Shown here: positions 8,819 through 18,454 of the stretch, in pieces | Layout of the letters: every line of letters starts with the position of its first letter | Position numbering within the stretch: the stretch's first letter is position 1 | Origin: Mycolicibacterium mengxianglii | GTDB taxonomy: Bacteria > Actinomycetota > Actinomycetes > Mycobacteriales > Mycobacteriaceae | Length of the DNA stretch: 64,000 nt | Direction of reading: 5' to 3' | NCBI RefSeq assembly: GCF_015710575.1 | Contig: NZ_CP065373.1 | Span: forward strand, 5,022,001-5,086,000 | The notes under the pieces: model-generated | Told to the model about the DNA's origin: nothing | What the model saw: the letters and a program-made list of their open reading frames with translations, nothing else | Databases searched by the model: none | Translations under genes and position numbers: made by a program

Positions 8819-9679
8819 ATGCCAATCGATCTCGATGTCGCCCTGGGTGCGGAGCTGCCGCCCACCGAATTCTCCTGGACCAGCAGCGATATCCAGCTCT
8901 ATCACCTGGGCCTGGGTGCGGGTGCGGATCCGCTGAACCCGCGTGAGCTGGCCTACCTGGTCGACAACACCCCGCAGGTCCTGCCCACCTTCGGCAATGT
9001 GGCCCAGAGCTTTCACATGACCGAGCCGCCCACGGTGAACTTCCCGGGCATCGACATCGAACTGTCGAAGGTGCTGCACGCCAGCGAGGGCATTGCGGCG
9101 CCGGCGCCGATCCCGCCGTCGGGCACCGGCATCGCCGTCACTCGGTTCACCGACATCTGGGACAAGGGCAAGGCGGCCGTCATCTGGTCCGAGACCGAGG
9201 TCACCACACCCGACGGCGCGCCCCTGTGGACCCAGAAGCGCTCGATCTTCGCCCGCGGTGAAGGCGGCTTCGGCGGCGACCGGGGCCCGTCCGGCACCCA
9301 GGTGACGCCCGACCGCGCACCTGACCTCGAGATCACCATCGCCACCTTGCCGCAGCAGGCGCTGCTGTACCGGCTGTGTGGCGATCGCAACCCGCTGCAC
9401 TCCGATCCTGAATTCGCCTCCGCTGCAGGCTTTCCCAAACCGATCCTGCACGGCTTGTGTACGTATGGGATGACTTGTAAAGCGATCACCGATGCCTTGC
9501 TCGGCGGCGATGCCGCTGCCGTCGGCTCCTACAGCGCCCGTTTCGCCGGAGTCGTGTTCCCCGGCGAGACACTCAACGCCCGGGTGTGGAAGGAAGACGG
9601 GCGGCTCGTCGCCAACGTCGTGGCACCCGGCCGCGACGACGCCGCGGTGCTCAGTGACGTGGAGTTGACACCGAAGTAG
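8819..9679 (+). CDS. hsd4B: 2-enoyl-acyl-CoA hydratase of steroid side-chain degradation (Rv3538/Hsd4B type, MaoC double hot-dog)
   Basis: 286 residues with the two-hot-dog MaoC layout. The C-terminal half carries the hydratase 2 catalytic signature in LYRLCGDRNPLHSDPEFA (Asp and His, about residue 185) followed by GFPKPILHGLCTYG. The N-terminal half is the degenerate hot-dog repeat. Proteins of this kind hydrate 2-enoyl-CoA intermediates of the cholesterol side chain. The gene begins one base after the kstD stop (TGATATG), so it shares the KstR-controlled promoter. The glycan block starts just downstream. Confidence 0.88.
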   Translation: MPIDLDVALGAELPPTEFSWTSSDIQLYHLGLGAGADPLNPRELAYLVDNTPQVLPTFGNVAQSFHMTEPPTVNFPGIDIELSKVLHASEGIAAPAPIPPSGTGIAVTRFTDIWDKGKAAVIWSETEVTTPDGAPLWTQKRSIFARGEGGFGGDRGPSGTQVTPDRAPDLEITIATLPQQALLYRLCGDRNPLHSDPEFASAAGFPKPILHGLCTYGMTCKAITDALLGGDAAAVGSYSARFAGVVFPGETLNARVWKEDGRLVANVVAPGRDDAAVLSDVELTPK

Positions 9680-9829
9680 CGACCGCACCGAAATGTTCCG
9701 GTGAAAGCACACGGCAACTGACCGGGGGGTCAACGCGCGTGCTCAAGTTGCTGACTCGGGTATTTGCCAGCATGATCTTGGTTACATCGCCGGAAAAATG
9801 TCGTAATTGCTAACCCGACGCGTGTCATC

Positions 9830-10627
9830 ATGGGAGCCAAATTGCTGAACAGTATTCCGCGGCGCATTGTTCGTGCCAATGTGGCGATAAGCGAGCGTAT
9901 CGAACCGTCGATCATCGAGAATACCCACGCCTATACGAAGTACTACGAGACCGGCGAAAACCTTCTCCGACTCGAGCCGAACCATGTTCTCGACGTGGGA
10001 GCCGGCAAGGAATGGCCTTTCGCTCCAGAACTGAAGCGCCAGGGCATGAGCCTGACCGGCTTCGATATCGACATCGACGAGATGTCGGGCAACGACCTAC
10101 TCGATCAAAAGCTCTGTGGCGACGCCTGTGAAAGCCTCGGTGTTCCAGATGGATCCGTCGACTTGATAATGGCGAGGGCAACCATCGAGCACTTACACGA
10201 CAATGCATCGTTCGTGAGGAATGCACACCGGGCCCTCCGGGAAGACGGCCGAATCATTGTGACCTTTCCGGGCAAGTACGCACCGTTCGCAATACTGAAC
10301 CGCATTCTGCCGCCACGGATAGCCCAGTGGCTCCTCCATCACCTGGTACCGGGATCGGACGGCATGCTGGGATTCAAGGCCTTCTATGACCAGGCGAGTT
10401 TTCATGAGTTCCGAGGGATTCTCGTCGATGCCGGATTCGAGATAGAGAATGAGTACGCGAGCTACTTCTCGTGCATGTACTACCGCTTTTTCGTCCCGTT
10501 GTTTGCGCTGGGCCTCGCTTACGATTACTTGTGCAGCTCGCTCGGCAACCCACGTTTCGCTTCGTACTTGATGTTTGTCGCCAAGAAAAGCCGCTACCCA
10601 TCGACTGACACACCGAATTCCCGTTGA
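9830..10627 (+). CDS. Class I SAM-dependent methyltransferase
   Basis: 265 residues. The SAM-binding fold is seen in motif I VLDVGAGKEWPFA (about residues 52-64), the acidic LTGFDIDID strand end, and DGSVDLIMARATIEHLHD (about 105-122), followed by REDGRIIVTFPG. The C-terminal part is hydrophobic (YYRFFVPLFALGLAY) and may lie on the membrane. It is the first gene of the glycan block. Its codon choice is less GC-biased than the steroid genes next to it, which hints at later acquisition. Methylation of a sugar or lipid carrier is inferred only from context. No strong ribosome-binding site precedes the ATG. Confidence 0.82.
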   Translation: MGAKLLNSIPRRIVRANVAISERIEPSIIENTHAYTKYYETGENLLRLEPNHVLDVGAGKEWPFAPELKRQGMSLTGFDIDIDEMSGNDLLDQKLCGDACESLGVPDGSVDLIMARATIEHLHDNASFVRNAHRALREDGRIIVTFPGKYAPFAILNRILPPRIAQWLLHHLVPGSDGMLGFKAFYDQASFHEFRGILVDAGFEIENEYASYFSCMYYRFFVPLFALGLAYDYLCSSLGNPRFASYLMFVAKKSRYPSTDTPNSR

Positions 10628-10775
10628 GACGCCACGTCTTCGGCAGCGCGAGGCGATGGCGCGGTCGTATTCAACGCGCAACGGTAGCCTTCGAGGTCGA
10701 CGGTGACGATGGCCAAGGGGCACGGTGATGCCGGCACCATGAAAGGAATTCGGGCGCTTTGAATGAGCAGACAGG

Positions 10776-11906
10776 TTGACCGGAAGCACTGACCTCTTGT
10801 TCGATGCGCGACACATCGATCAAAGCGGCATAGGCACCTACATCAGCGCCCAGGTACCCCGCCTGGAAGAGGCGCTGACTCGCCAGCAGCGCACACTTAC
10901 AGTCCTGGCGGATCGCAACAACCCTCCGCCTGTTCGTAAGAGCACCGCCGTGGTTTTTTCCGAGCCCGCCAACGCACCGATGTACTCCATCCAGGAGCAG
11001 CGCGCCTGGGATCACGCGGTGCAGACGACACAACCCAAGGCCATCTGGGTTCCTCACTATCCGTTCCCCGTCACCCTCTGGCGGAAGCGCAACCGGCGGA
11101 TTTTGAGCTTCAGCACGGTGCATGACGACAACCATCTGCTGCGGGCGAGTGTCAGCGGCCAGGGGCCGGCACGGAGAATCTATGCGCGCACGATGCTGGA
11201 AATCGATGCTCGGAAGTCGGAGACGGTCTTCACCCCGTCGCAGGCGGCCGCCGATGCTCTGGCGGAAGTCGTACCCTGCGCGCGGTTCGTCGTGACACCC
11301 ATCCCCGTCAGCGATATTTGGTTCGAACCGGCCGATCCGCAGCTGTCCCCGGTGCCGGGTAAGTACATCCTGTATCTCGGGAATGTCAAGCGGCACAAGA
11401 ATCTTCCGACTCTGCTCGACGCGTATGCACAAGTACGGCACGCGATCCCGCACCAGTTGGTGGTCGCGGGCAGCGGCGCATCGGTCCGAATGCTCGATGA
11501 ACGCGTCCGGGAACGAGCCACCGCGCTCGGGGACCGCGTCCAGATGCTCGGCCGACTCGACTTCGACGAATTGCATGCGCTCGTCGCGGGCGCAGACCTG
11601 CTGGTGATGCCGTCGTTCAACGAAGGCGCCGGACTTCCTCCCCTCGAAGCCATGGCGTCGCATACCGCCGTTCTGTGTTCGAACATCCCGTCCCTGCGCG
11701 AAACCTGCGGCGACGGTGCCGAGTATTTCGATCCACACGATCCCCGGGAGCTGGCCCAGCTGATCCGCACCTATTGCGACGACGACCAGGCCAGAAAGGA
11801 ACTGGCATCCAGGGGCTGGACGCACGTCACCCAGCGCCAGTCACGAATCTCGGCCGACGCCGCCGCTGACGCTATTGTCGCCAAACTCGATCAGTGCCCC
11901 TCTTGA
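10776..11906 (+). CDS. GT4-family glycosyltransferase
   Basis: 376 residues, TTG start. The GT-B fold is visible: N-terminal Rossmann half from LLFDARHIDQSGIGTYI, linker near FTPSQAAADAL, and the GT4 C-terminal half with ILYLGNVKRHKNLPTLLDAY (about 200) and the donor-binding E-x7-E region FNEGAGLPPLEAMA (about 285). The family transfers a sugar from a nucleotide donor with retention. The 3' end overlaps the next gene by 13 nt if that gene starts at its GTG. Acceptor and sugar are unknown; assembly of a polysaccharide repeat unit is inferred from context. Confidence 0.87.
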   Translation: MTGSTDLLFDARHIDQSGIGTYISAQVPRLEEALTRQQRTLTVLADRNNPPPVRKSTAVVFSEPANAPMYSIQEQRAWDHAVQTTQPKAIWVPHYPFPVTLWRKRNRRILSFSTVHDDNHLLRASVSGQGPARRIYARTMLEIDARKSETVFTPSQAAADALAEVVPCARFVVTPIPVSDIWFEPADPQLSPVPGKYILYLGNVKRHKNLPTLLDAYAQVRHAIPHQLVVAGSGASVRMLDERVRERATALGDRVQMLGRLDFDELHALVAGADLLVMPSFNEGAGLPPLEAMASHTAVLCSNIPSLRETCGDGAEYFDPHDPRELAQLIRTYCDDDQARKELASRGWTHVTQRQSRISADAAADAIVAKLDQCPS

Positions 11907-13465
11907 GGATGTCGCGGCGACGGTTCCTGCTCGCCGCCCCTCCGGTACTCGCGCTGTGGGGATGTTCGCCGCCGGCGTCGAGACCCATTGTCAACGTGCG
12001 CGACCACGGAGCGGTCGGCGACGGCACCAGCGACGATTCGGCGGCGATCACCGCCGCCGTGGCTGCCTTGGCGACGGGAAGTGTCCTGCACTTCCCGTCC
12101 GGCCGCTATCGGTTCGCTGAGCGCAATCCGAGCTCGGCCGCGGCCATCAGCGTGGCCGGTTTGTCGGACATCGACATCGACTTCGCGCCGGACGCGGAAC
12201 TGGTCATGGACAATGTGGATCCCCGCACCAACACCGGCACCAGTCACGGCATACTCATCCGCGGCCCCGCAGCCGGTATCACGCTGCGCAACGTCCATAT
12301 CCGATGGACGCAGCAGCCCAGGCGCTCGATGGGCGACGGGATACGCATCGTCGGTTTCCCCGATGATGTCGGCGCTGCGCCGGACGGTTGGAGTGGGCCC
12401 GCCGCCCCCGTCAGTGGTGTCACCCTCTCCAATTGCCTGATCCAGTCGGCCCCACAGGCCGGTGTCGTCATGATCGGGGTTTCCGACGTCACGGTCACCG
12501 ACTCGCGTGCCGAGAACACCCAGGCGGACGGTCTGCATTTCAACGCGTGCCGTCGGGGTACGGTCAGCGGTCATACCGCGGTGAACACCGGTGACGACGG
12601 GTTGGCTCTGGTCACGTACTTCTCCGACAAGTACTCCTTCGACCCAGCCGCAGAAATGTTCGCGTTTCCCGAGCTGACCGAATGGTCCAATACGGATTTC
12701 ACCGTCGAGAACGTGATGGTTTCCGGTGGGCAGGCCAACGGTGTGCGACTGGCCGGGGCCCACCGCGTCAGCATCAACGGGCTGAAAGTCACTGAGGTGC
12801 AGCACGGCTCGGCTGTCATGGTCGACTCCGCGACAGCAGGTCATGACGTCGAGTGGGAGTACGTCGCCACCCGAGGTTTGCGCGTGGCCGGTCTGACCGC
12901 GCAGGACTGCGAAACCGGTATCCACGTGCTTGCCCGTCCCCCGGAGAGCGTCGATCCGCGGTTCACCGATTTCGGTGTCGACATTGCCGATGCCCGCCTG
13001 CTCCGCTGCACAAACTGGTCGGTCAGGGTCGAGTCGCTTTCGGACCAACGGGCCACGGGAGTCAGCCTCGACCGGTGCCTCGTCGACGCCACATCGGCGG
13101 CGGGCGGCAACGGTGGCGTCGGGCTGAGCAGTACGCAAGGCGTACACCTCGGCCGGATATCGATCAACCATGCACAGGCCGTCACCATCTTCGCGGCTGC
13201 CGACACCGGGTTACTGACCGTAGATGACCTGGAGTTGACGTTGACCCAGCCGAACGGTTCCGACGACGCCGCGTCCTGCGCCCGGTTCGTGAACACCGAC
13301 GGTGCGATCGAGACGATGGCGCTGCGTTGGCCGGCCGCGCCGCCGGCGTGGAAACCTGTCCTCCTGGAACCTGTCTCGGCCTGCGATCAGGTTTCCCCGC
13401 CTCTGGTGATCAACACGCTCACAGTCGAACCGTCATTTCTGGCCGATCGAGTCACCTCCTGCTGA
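11894..13465 (+). CDS. Tat-exported lipoprotein with right-handed beta-helix (pectate-lyase-superfamily) fold
   Basis: 523 residues from a GTG start; an ATG at 11909 (MSRRRFLL) is equally plausible and keeps the whole signal. The signal peptide has a twin-arginine motif (SRRRFL) and a lipobox-like LALWGC, so export by Tat and lipid anchoring are predicted. The mature part opens with VNVRDHGAVGDGTSDDSAAI, the classic start of pectate-lyase/GH28-like beta-helices, followed by many short parallel-strand repeats. Such proteins cleave, epimerise or bind polysaccharides. A second lipoprotein of the same architecture lies at 25280-26413. A role outside the membrane on the glycan made by this block is inferred. 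Confidence 0.85.
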   Translation: MPLLRMSRRRFLLAAPPVLALWGCSPPASRPIVNVRDHGAVGDGTSDDSAAITAAVAALATGSVLHFPSGRYRFAERNPSSAAAISVAGLSDIDIDFAPDAELVMDNVDPRTNTGTSHGILIRGPAAGITLRNVHIRWTQQPRRSMGDGIRIVGFPDDVGAAPDGWSGPAAPVSGVTLSNCLIQSAPQAGVVMIGVSDVTVTDSRAENTQADGLHFNACRRGTVSGHTAVNTGDDGLALVTYFSDKYSFDPAAEMFAFPELTEWSNTDFTVENVMVSGGQANGVRLAGAHRVSINGLKVTEVQHGSAVMVDSATAGHDVEWEYVATRGLRVAGLTAQDCETGIHVLARPPESVDPRFTDFGVDIADARLLRCTNWSVRVESLSDQRATGVSLDRCLVDATSAAGGNGGVGLSSTQGVHLGRISINHAQAVTIFAAADTGLLTVDDLELTLTQPNGSDDAASCARFVNTDGAIETMALRWPAAPPAWKPVLLEPVSACDQVSPPLVINTLTVEPSFLADRVTSC

Positions 13466-13579
13466 GAGCACTCACCCTCGATGTGTTTGCTAGTGATGAA
13501 TTCATCGGGCACACTGGGCCGAACACACTGACGGGGGCATGGAGTGGTCCAGTCGCACTTGTATGACATGGGGACATCG

Positions 13580-14686
13580 ATGCGCTTCGCGTTTCTCACC
13601 GAGCTCTACCACCCGAATCTCGGTGGGCAAGAGGTGTTCTTTCAAGAACTTGCCGAGGCGATGGTACGGCGAGGCCATTCAGTCGACGTCTACTGCATCG
13701 GTCACCACACGAGCCTCGCCGTCGATGAGACCCTCAACGGGGTACGAATTCGGCGGAACCCGCTCAGTAACCACTACCTCAACCCACCGATCCCCGCACT
13801 GCGGCGGAATTGGTCTGACGTGCTGAGGTTCAGTGCCGGGGTTCGGCAGCACGTGGTGCCGCGACGATACGACTTCCACCTGGTGAACCAGTGGCCGCTA
13901 CTGCACGTCGCTGCCCTACCGCGAAAGCTGCGGGCACGCACTGGAATCCACTGGTGTGAGGTCCGTGAAGACCCGATCCTCGGTCAGGCGCAGCGGCGGC
14001 TCCCTCGGATGGTCGGCTCGAACTTCGCCGTCAGCAAGGCCGTCGCCGCAGCGATCACGGAGCAGTCGGGGCAACCGTGTTCGGTGCTGCCGAGTGGCAT
14101 CGAACTCACGCGGTACCGGGTTGCGGAACGCAGCCGGCGCTCCGGTGCCCTTTACGTCGGACGCCTGGCGCCGCACAAGAATCTCCCGTTACTCATCGAT
14201 GCCTTCGAACTCGCCGCGGCGCGAGGCTTCGACGGCGATCTGGTGATCGCCGGTGACGGCCCGACAAGAGCGGACATCGAGGATCACGCTGGCCGTTCCT
14301 CCCTGACATCGCGGGTGCACGTGCTCGGCTCCGTCACCGAGGCGCAGAAAATCCAGCTCCTCTCCCAAGCCGCCGTCCTGGGGATGCCCAGCCAGCGCGA
14401 GGGCTTCCCTCGGGTGATCGCCGAAGCAATGGCCAGTGGCCTTCCAGTGGTAACGGCCGGATTCCCCGAGAACGGGGCCAAAGACGTGGTGTCACAGTAT
14501 GGCTCGGGAGTTGTCTGCGGGACCGGACCCGCGGACTTCGCCGAGGCTCTGCTCACCGCCCAGGCCCAATGGGACACGTTCTCAACAGCCGGACTCGCGG
14601 GCGCACAGTCGTTGGATTGGTCGGGCATCGCCCAGGCCCTCGAGACGCGGGCGCTTGAGGTCTGCGGAAGATACCCAGTCGCATGA
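13580..14686 (+). CDS. GT4-family glycosyltransferase
   Basis: 368 residues from the ATG at 13580 (MRFAFLTELYHPNLGG), which has GGGGA 6 nt upstream; an in-frame GTG at 13544 would add 12 residues. The N-terminal half begins with the first GT-B strand and a glycine loop (PNLGGQEVFFQ). The C-terminal half has ALYVGRLAPHKNLPLLIDAF and QREGFPRVIAEAMASGLPVV, the donor-binding acidic motif of GT4 enzymes. Its stop overlaps the ATG of the downstream epimerase gene by 4 nt (ATGA). Confidence 0.87.
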   Translation: MRFAFLTELYHPNLGGQEVFFQELAEAMVRRGHSVDVYCIGHHTSLAVDETLNGVRIRRNPLSNHYLNPPIPALRRNWSDVLRFSAGVRQHVVPRRYDFHLVNQWPLLHVAALPRKLRARTGIHWCEVREDPILGQAQRRLPRMVGSNFAVSKAVAAAITEQSGQPCSVLPSGIELTRYRVAERSRRSGALYVGRLAPHKNLPLLIDAFELAAARGFDGDLVIAGDGPTRADIEDHAGRSSLTSRVHVLGSVTEAQKIQLLSQAAVLGMPSQREGFPRVIAEAMASGLPVVTAGFPENGAKDVVSQYGSGVVCGTGPADFAEALLTAQAQWDTFSTAGLAGAQSLDWSGIAQALETRALEVCGRYPVA

Positions 14687-15663
14687 CTGCAACAGTGGAG
14701 GGAGCGCGCGTGCGTGTAATGGTAACGGGTGGAGCGGGTTTCGTCGGTAGAGAGCTCGTTCGAATCCTCAGCACGAAAGCCGATGTGCTGGTTGCTGACC
14801 TACTGCGTTACGGCGCACCGGACTGGTTGACTCGAGATGATGCGAACTTCAGCTTCTCCCGGGTCGACATCCGCGATGCGGCGGCCACCCGAGCTCTGAT
14901 CGAGGATTTCCAGCCGGACGTCATCGTCCACCTGGCGGCCATTCACTACATCCCAGAGTGCGACGCCGACCCGGCGAACGCCGTGACCACCAATGTCACC
15001 GGAACCGTGAATGTGTTGGCGGGCTGCCCATCTGGTGTGCGGTTCGTCTTCGCCAGCAGCGGCGCGGTGTACGAGCCCGACGAGGCGCCTCACCGCGAGT
15101 TCGAGTCGGCACTCAACCCCGCCGACATCTACGGCATCACCAAGCTGCACGGCGAACACTATGTGCGCGCTTTTGCCGCTGACCGCGGCGTGACCGCCTC
15201 GATCGTTCGACTCTTCAACGTGATCGGGCCGGGTGAGACCAACCCGCATCTGCTGCCGGCCATTGTTGCTCAGCTTCGCGAAGGACCGAGTTCGATCAAC
15301 CTCGGAAACACCTGGCCCAAGCGTGATTACATCGACGTTCTGGATGCCGCCAACGGCTTCGCTGCCGTCGCTCTCGGAAGAAATTCCGAGGGCGTCGACT
15401 GTGAAACCGTCAACCTCGGTAGCGGTCAACAGTATTCGGTCGACGATATCCTGACCCGGATGCGGTCGGTTTTGGGGCTTCATTTCGAGGTCCGCCAGGA
15501 TCCGGCCCGCATGCGCGCCGTCGACCGCCCGTTCCTTGGTGCCGATATCTCGCACATCGGTGAGGTGTTCGGTTGGCAGCCCATGCACGAGCTGGACGAG
15601 ACCCTGAAACGCACGTGGGCGAACCCCGAGTTCCTGCCGGATTTGCAGGGGCGCCTGACCTGA
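14683..15663 (+). CDS. NAD-dependent epimerase/dehydratase (nucleotide-sugar, extended SDR)
   Basis: 326 residues. Rossmann motif VMVTGGAGFVGREL near residue 13, the strand/Ser segment FVFASSGAVYE and catalytic Tyr-Lys in YGITK near 150, all hallmarks of UDP-glucose 4-epimerase-like extended SDRs. The KRDYIDVLDAANG segment is the usual signature of the C-terminal sugar-binding half. It probably converts one nucleotide-sugar to another for the glycosyltransferases of this block; the substrate cannot be told. It is translationally coupled to the GT4 gene upstream and converges on the membrane-protein gene that ends at 15676. Confidence 0.87.
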   Translation: MTATVEGARVRVMVTGGAGFVGRELVRILSTKADVLVADLLRYGAPDWLTRDDANFSFSRVDIRDAAATRALIEDFQPDVIVHLAAIHYIPECDADPANAVTTNVTGTVNVLAGCPSGVRFVFASSGAVYEPDEAPHREFESALNPADIYGITKLHGEHYVRAFAADRGVTASIVRLFNVIGPGETNPHLLPAIVAQLREGPSSINLGNTWPKRDYIDVLDAANGFAAVALGRNSEGVDCETVNLGSGQQYSVDDILTRMRSVLGLHFEVRQDPARMRAVDRPFLGADISHIGEVFGWQPMHELDETLKRTWANPEFLPDLQGRLT

Positions 15664-15675
15664 GGGGCGGGTCTA

Positions 15676-16992
15676 TCAACGGTCGGCGGTCCGTCTCACG
15701 CTCCACCCTGCGATGGCCGCGCTGCCGATGGTGAGTGCCAGCAGATAGATGACGATGCCGTAGCTCAGTATCTGGATACGCCACATCTCGGCAAAACAGT
15801 AGGCGACCACACCTGCCGAACCGGCGACCACGGTGCCGTACCGGAAGATCCGGGCGAACACATAACCGGCGAGCGCGTAGAGACCGAATGTGTAGAGCCA
15901 GCCCCATACTCCGAACAGCGCGTAGGTATCCGCGAACACCGAAACCGTGAAAAAGTTGGGCGCGAACTTCACCGAGTAGCCGAACTCAGACGCACGCTTC
16001 CAGCTGTCTTCTTTGCTGACCTTGTCGAGCTGCAAGAAGGTCGGCTGGACCGCGGTCAGAGCGCTGACGGGGTCGGACTGGACGCGCCAGGCTCCACTCA
16101 TGACGGCCTCGGATACGCCGATGGACACCTGGGCCGGCACCGCGAGATACGCGCCCATCTGGTACAGGTTCATGGCGACCGGGTTCGACACCCCCGCGTC
16201 GCGGTAGTAATTCGCGTTGCGAAAGTAGTTCAAGGCGGCCAAGAGTGAGAATCCGACGACCGCGATGGTCAGGAGTGCGATCCAGCGGTTGGCGGCTTTG
16301 GTCGAGTTCTGCGGCGTCTTTTCGCGTTGCTTGACCCAGATCGCCAGGTAGACCACGCCCGCCATCAGCAAGGACAGCCGGTGTGCCAGCAACGCATTCA
16401 TCAGCAGGAGAACGACACTCAACACCATGAGCGGCCACGCGATGACTTTCTTGCGCCACAGGTAGATACCGATCGGCGCAGCCAGAATGGTCGAGTAGCG
16501 CAATGTCACCGGTGAAGCGGTGTTGGACAACGAGCCGTAGAGGTCGTTGCCGGTCTGCTCACTGAGTGACTCGATGATCGAGAGCGGGCTTCCGATTTGA
16601 TAGAACGAATAGCCGATTCCGATGAAAGCAGCCAGCAGGATCACGAAGAAGTAGCGGCGCTCGAACAGAACGGAATTGGTCAGCGCCACGACTTGCGGAC
16701 GCGACGGCGCCCGAGTTCCCAGTCGCCACGCCAACATCGACATCGAAACCACTGCGGCGTACCAGAAGACCAGCAGCACCACGCTTCGCGTGGTCAGTGA
16801 CTCCGGTTCCGAGAAGCCGGCGAGGTTTTCCCAGGCCCCGCCCGAATGACCGAGGACGTCGATGGCCCCCAACACACCCCATGCACCGAACGACGCGCCA
16901 ACCGGAGCCAGGATGAACAAGGCGGGCGCGAACCATCCTGCCGCGGTGGGCATCTCGTGGGACTTCGCCAACGACTGTGCTGCCCCCGACAT
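15676..16992 (-). CDS. Polytopic membrane protein, Wzy/O-antigen-polymerase-like
   Basis: 438 residues from the ATG at 16992 (MSGAAQSLAKSHEMP). The stop of the upstream gene and this ATG share one base (TGATG), which fixes the start; a longer frame to 17166 runs inside that gene. About ten hydrophobic segments are visible, for example SVVLLVFWYAAVVSMSMLAW and YFFVILLAAFIGIGYSFY, with a large extracytoplasmic loop in the second half (about residues 285-360). This layout is typical of Wzy-type repeat-unit polymerases and O-antigen ligases, whose sequences diverge widely. Pairing with a Wzc/Wzz-like gene supports this. No catalytic residue can be assigned. Confidence 0.7.
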   Translation of the reverse strand: MSGAAQSLAKSHEMPTAAGWFAPALFILAPVGASFGAWGVLGAIDVLGHSGGAWENLAGFSEPESLTTRSVVLLVFWYAAVVSMSMLAWRLGTRAPSRPQVVALTNSVLFERRYFFVILLAAFIGIGYSFYQIGSPLSIIESLSEQTGNDLYGSLSNTASPVTLRYSTILAAPIGIYLWRKKVIAWPLMVLSVVLLLMNALLAHRLSLLMAGVVYLAIWVKQREKTPQNSTKAANRWIALLTIAVVGFSLLAALNYFRNANYYRDAGVSNPVAMNLYQMGAYLAVPAQVSIGVSEAVMSGAWRVQSDPVSALTAVQPTFLQLDKVSKEDSWKRASEFGYSVKFAPNFFTVSVFADTYALFGVWGWLYTFGLYALAGYVFARIFRYGTVVAGSAGVVAYCFAEMWRIQILSYGIVIYLLALTIGSAAIAGWSVRRTADR

Positions 16993-18253
16993 CACCGATG
17001 ACTCGATCGCGAGAAGCCACGCCCGAAAGCCATGACAGCGAACAGCGGCGCCGCGCTCGCCGTGGTCGCCGAGCGCACCGCGAAGACCTGTTCGACCGTG
17101 TCGGTGCCGAGTCTCGCCACCACGATCAGGTCGGTGGCCTGCTGTACTGCCTCCCCGATCAGCCACGAGTCGCCGATCGCACCGGCATCGACGATAAGTG
17201 TGCCGGTCTCGTCGACAGGGTGGAACCCGGTCGTTGAGTCATCCGCAAGTCGAATGACTTTGACGGGGCCGACTTCTCCGGCGCCTCTCTCGAGGAGCGA
17301 ACTGACGATCGAGGTTCCCGACGACGGTGAGGCTCCGATCAGGACGATGGTCCGCGCCGGCCCGGGCGACGGGCACTGGCCGTACAGCGTCCTGGCGACT
17401 GTGACCGCCTTCTTCGACCGCGACATGGCCGCCGCCTGGCCCAGATCGACTGCGGGGACGAACATGCTGTCCACCAGGTCCGCGATCTCGGTGGCTGACG
17501 TGAGGCGCCCTGCCTTGCGGCTGCGTGCCAGTTGCCGCAGCGGAACTGCTGTGCCCCGAGGAGGGCACCCAGCACCATCCCGAGTGGCCACTGGCGGCCG
17601 GAGGCCCCGTCGACGGCCGGCTGCTGGAGCACCGTGATGGCGGCAGGCGCCCCGGCCTGCAGGCCAATCGACTCGCGCAGTGTCTGGATCTGCCGCACCC
17701 GGGAGGCATCACCGGCCGCATTCGCCGCCTGTTGCCACGTGTCGAGGGCCGGAAGGATGGTTTGCAACTGCTGCTCGGATCGCTCTTCGAGCTGATCGCT
17801 GTAGACGTCGATCGCTGCCTGCACTGTGCGGACCGCATCGGCATCGGAGTCTGCGCTGGCGCTGAATACCACGACCGACGAGCCGATCTCCTCCAGGACG
17901 TCGATCTGGGCCGGCTCCGATCGCCCCAGACTGTCCCCCACCGCGCGGGTGAAACCAACTCCCGACAGATAGGCCACCTCGCCCGCGACATACTGGGTGA
18001 CATACGACTCCGCGTCAGGCGTCGTACGTTCAGCGCCCGCGGCGATTGCCACCAGTTCCACAGGCGGAGTGAGCCGGACAAGCGAGGTCGCAGTCGAATC
18101 GGTACCCAGCGCGCCGAAGACCACGCCACCCAGGACTGCGCCCGCGATCGCGCCGAGGGTAGCCCCCACGGCCAGTTGCGTGATCCAGATTCGGGAGGCT
18201 TTCGCAGGCACCGTCATCGGCAACGATCCGGGGGCCCGTGACATAACGGCCAA
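16992..18253 (-). pseudogene. Wzz/Wzc-like polysaccharide co-polymerase, reading frame broken near 17,540
   Basis: Two frames together give one protein. The upstream frame (18253 to about 17545) has a Wzz-type N terminus: a membrane helix (ITQLAVGATLGAIAGAVLGG), an extracytoplasmic coiled region and the start of the second helix (PLGMVLGALLGA). The coding pattern then moves by -1 into the frame of 17591-16992 (LRQLARSRKAGRLTS, then a cytoplasmic P-loop-like domain with IVLIGASPSSGTS and TLIVDAGAIGDSW). A single missing base near 17535-17550 would explain it. If the sequence is right the product is split. The P-loop is degenerate and no tyrosine cluster is seen, so kinase activity is doubtful even if repaired. 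The start could be 18253 or an in-frame ATG at 18217. Confidence 0.72.
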
Positions 18254-18454
18254 GCTTACGGGGACCCTGCCACATTCCCGGGCAAGCCCTCATGGGCTGC
18301 GAGGCGGGGTTACCCGGCTGCAGCAGGACTTCCAGAATGGCCGGGGCGGAAGCAAGACGGGATGGATTCAATCGCACGTGAACGCGGTTGTCGCGTATGG
18401 TAATCCGGGACCGAGACCTTGGCCTGACTGCGTTCCCCAGCGATTGAGCGGCCC

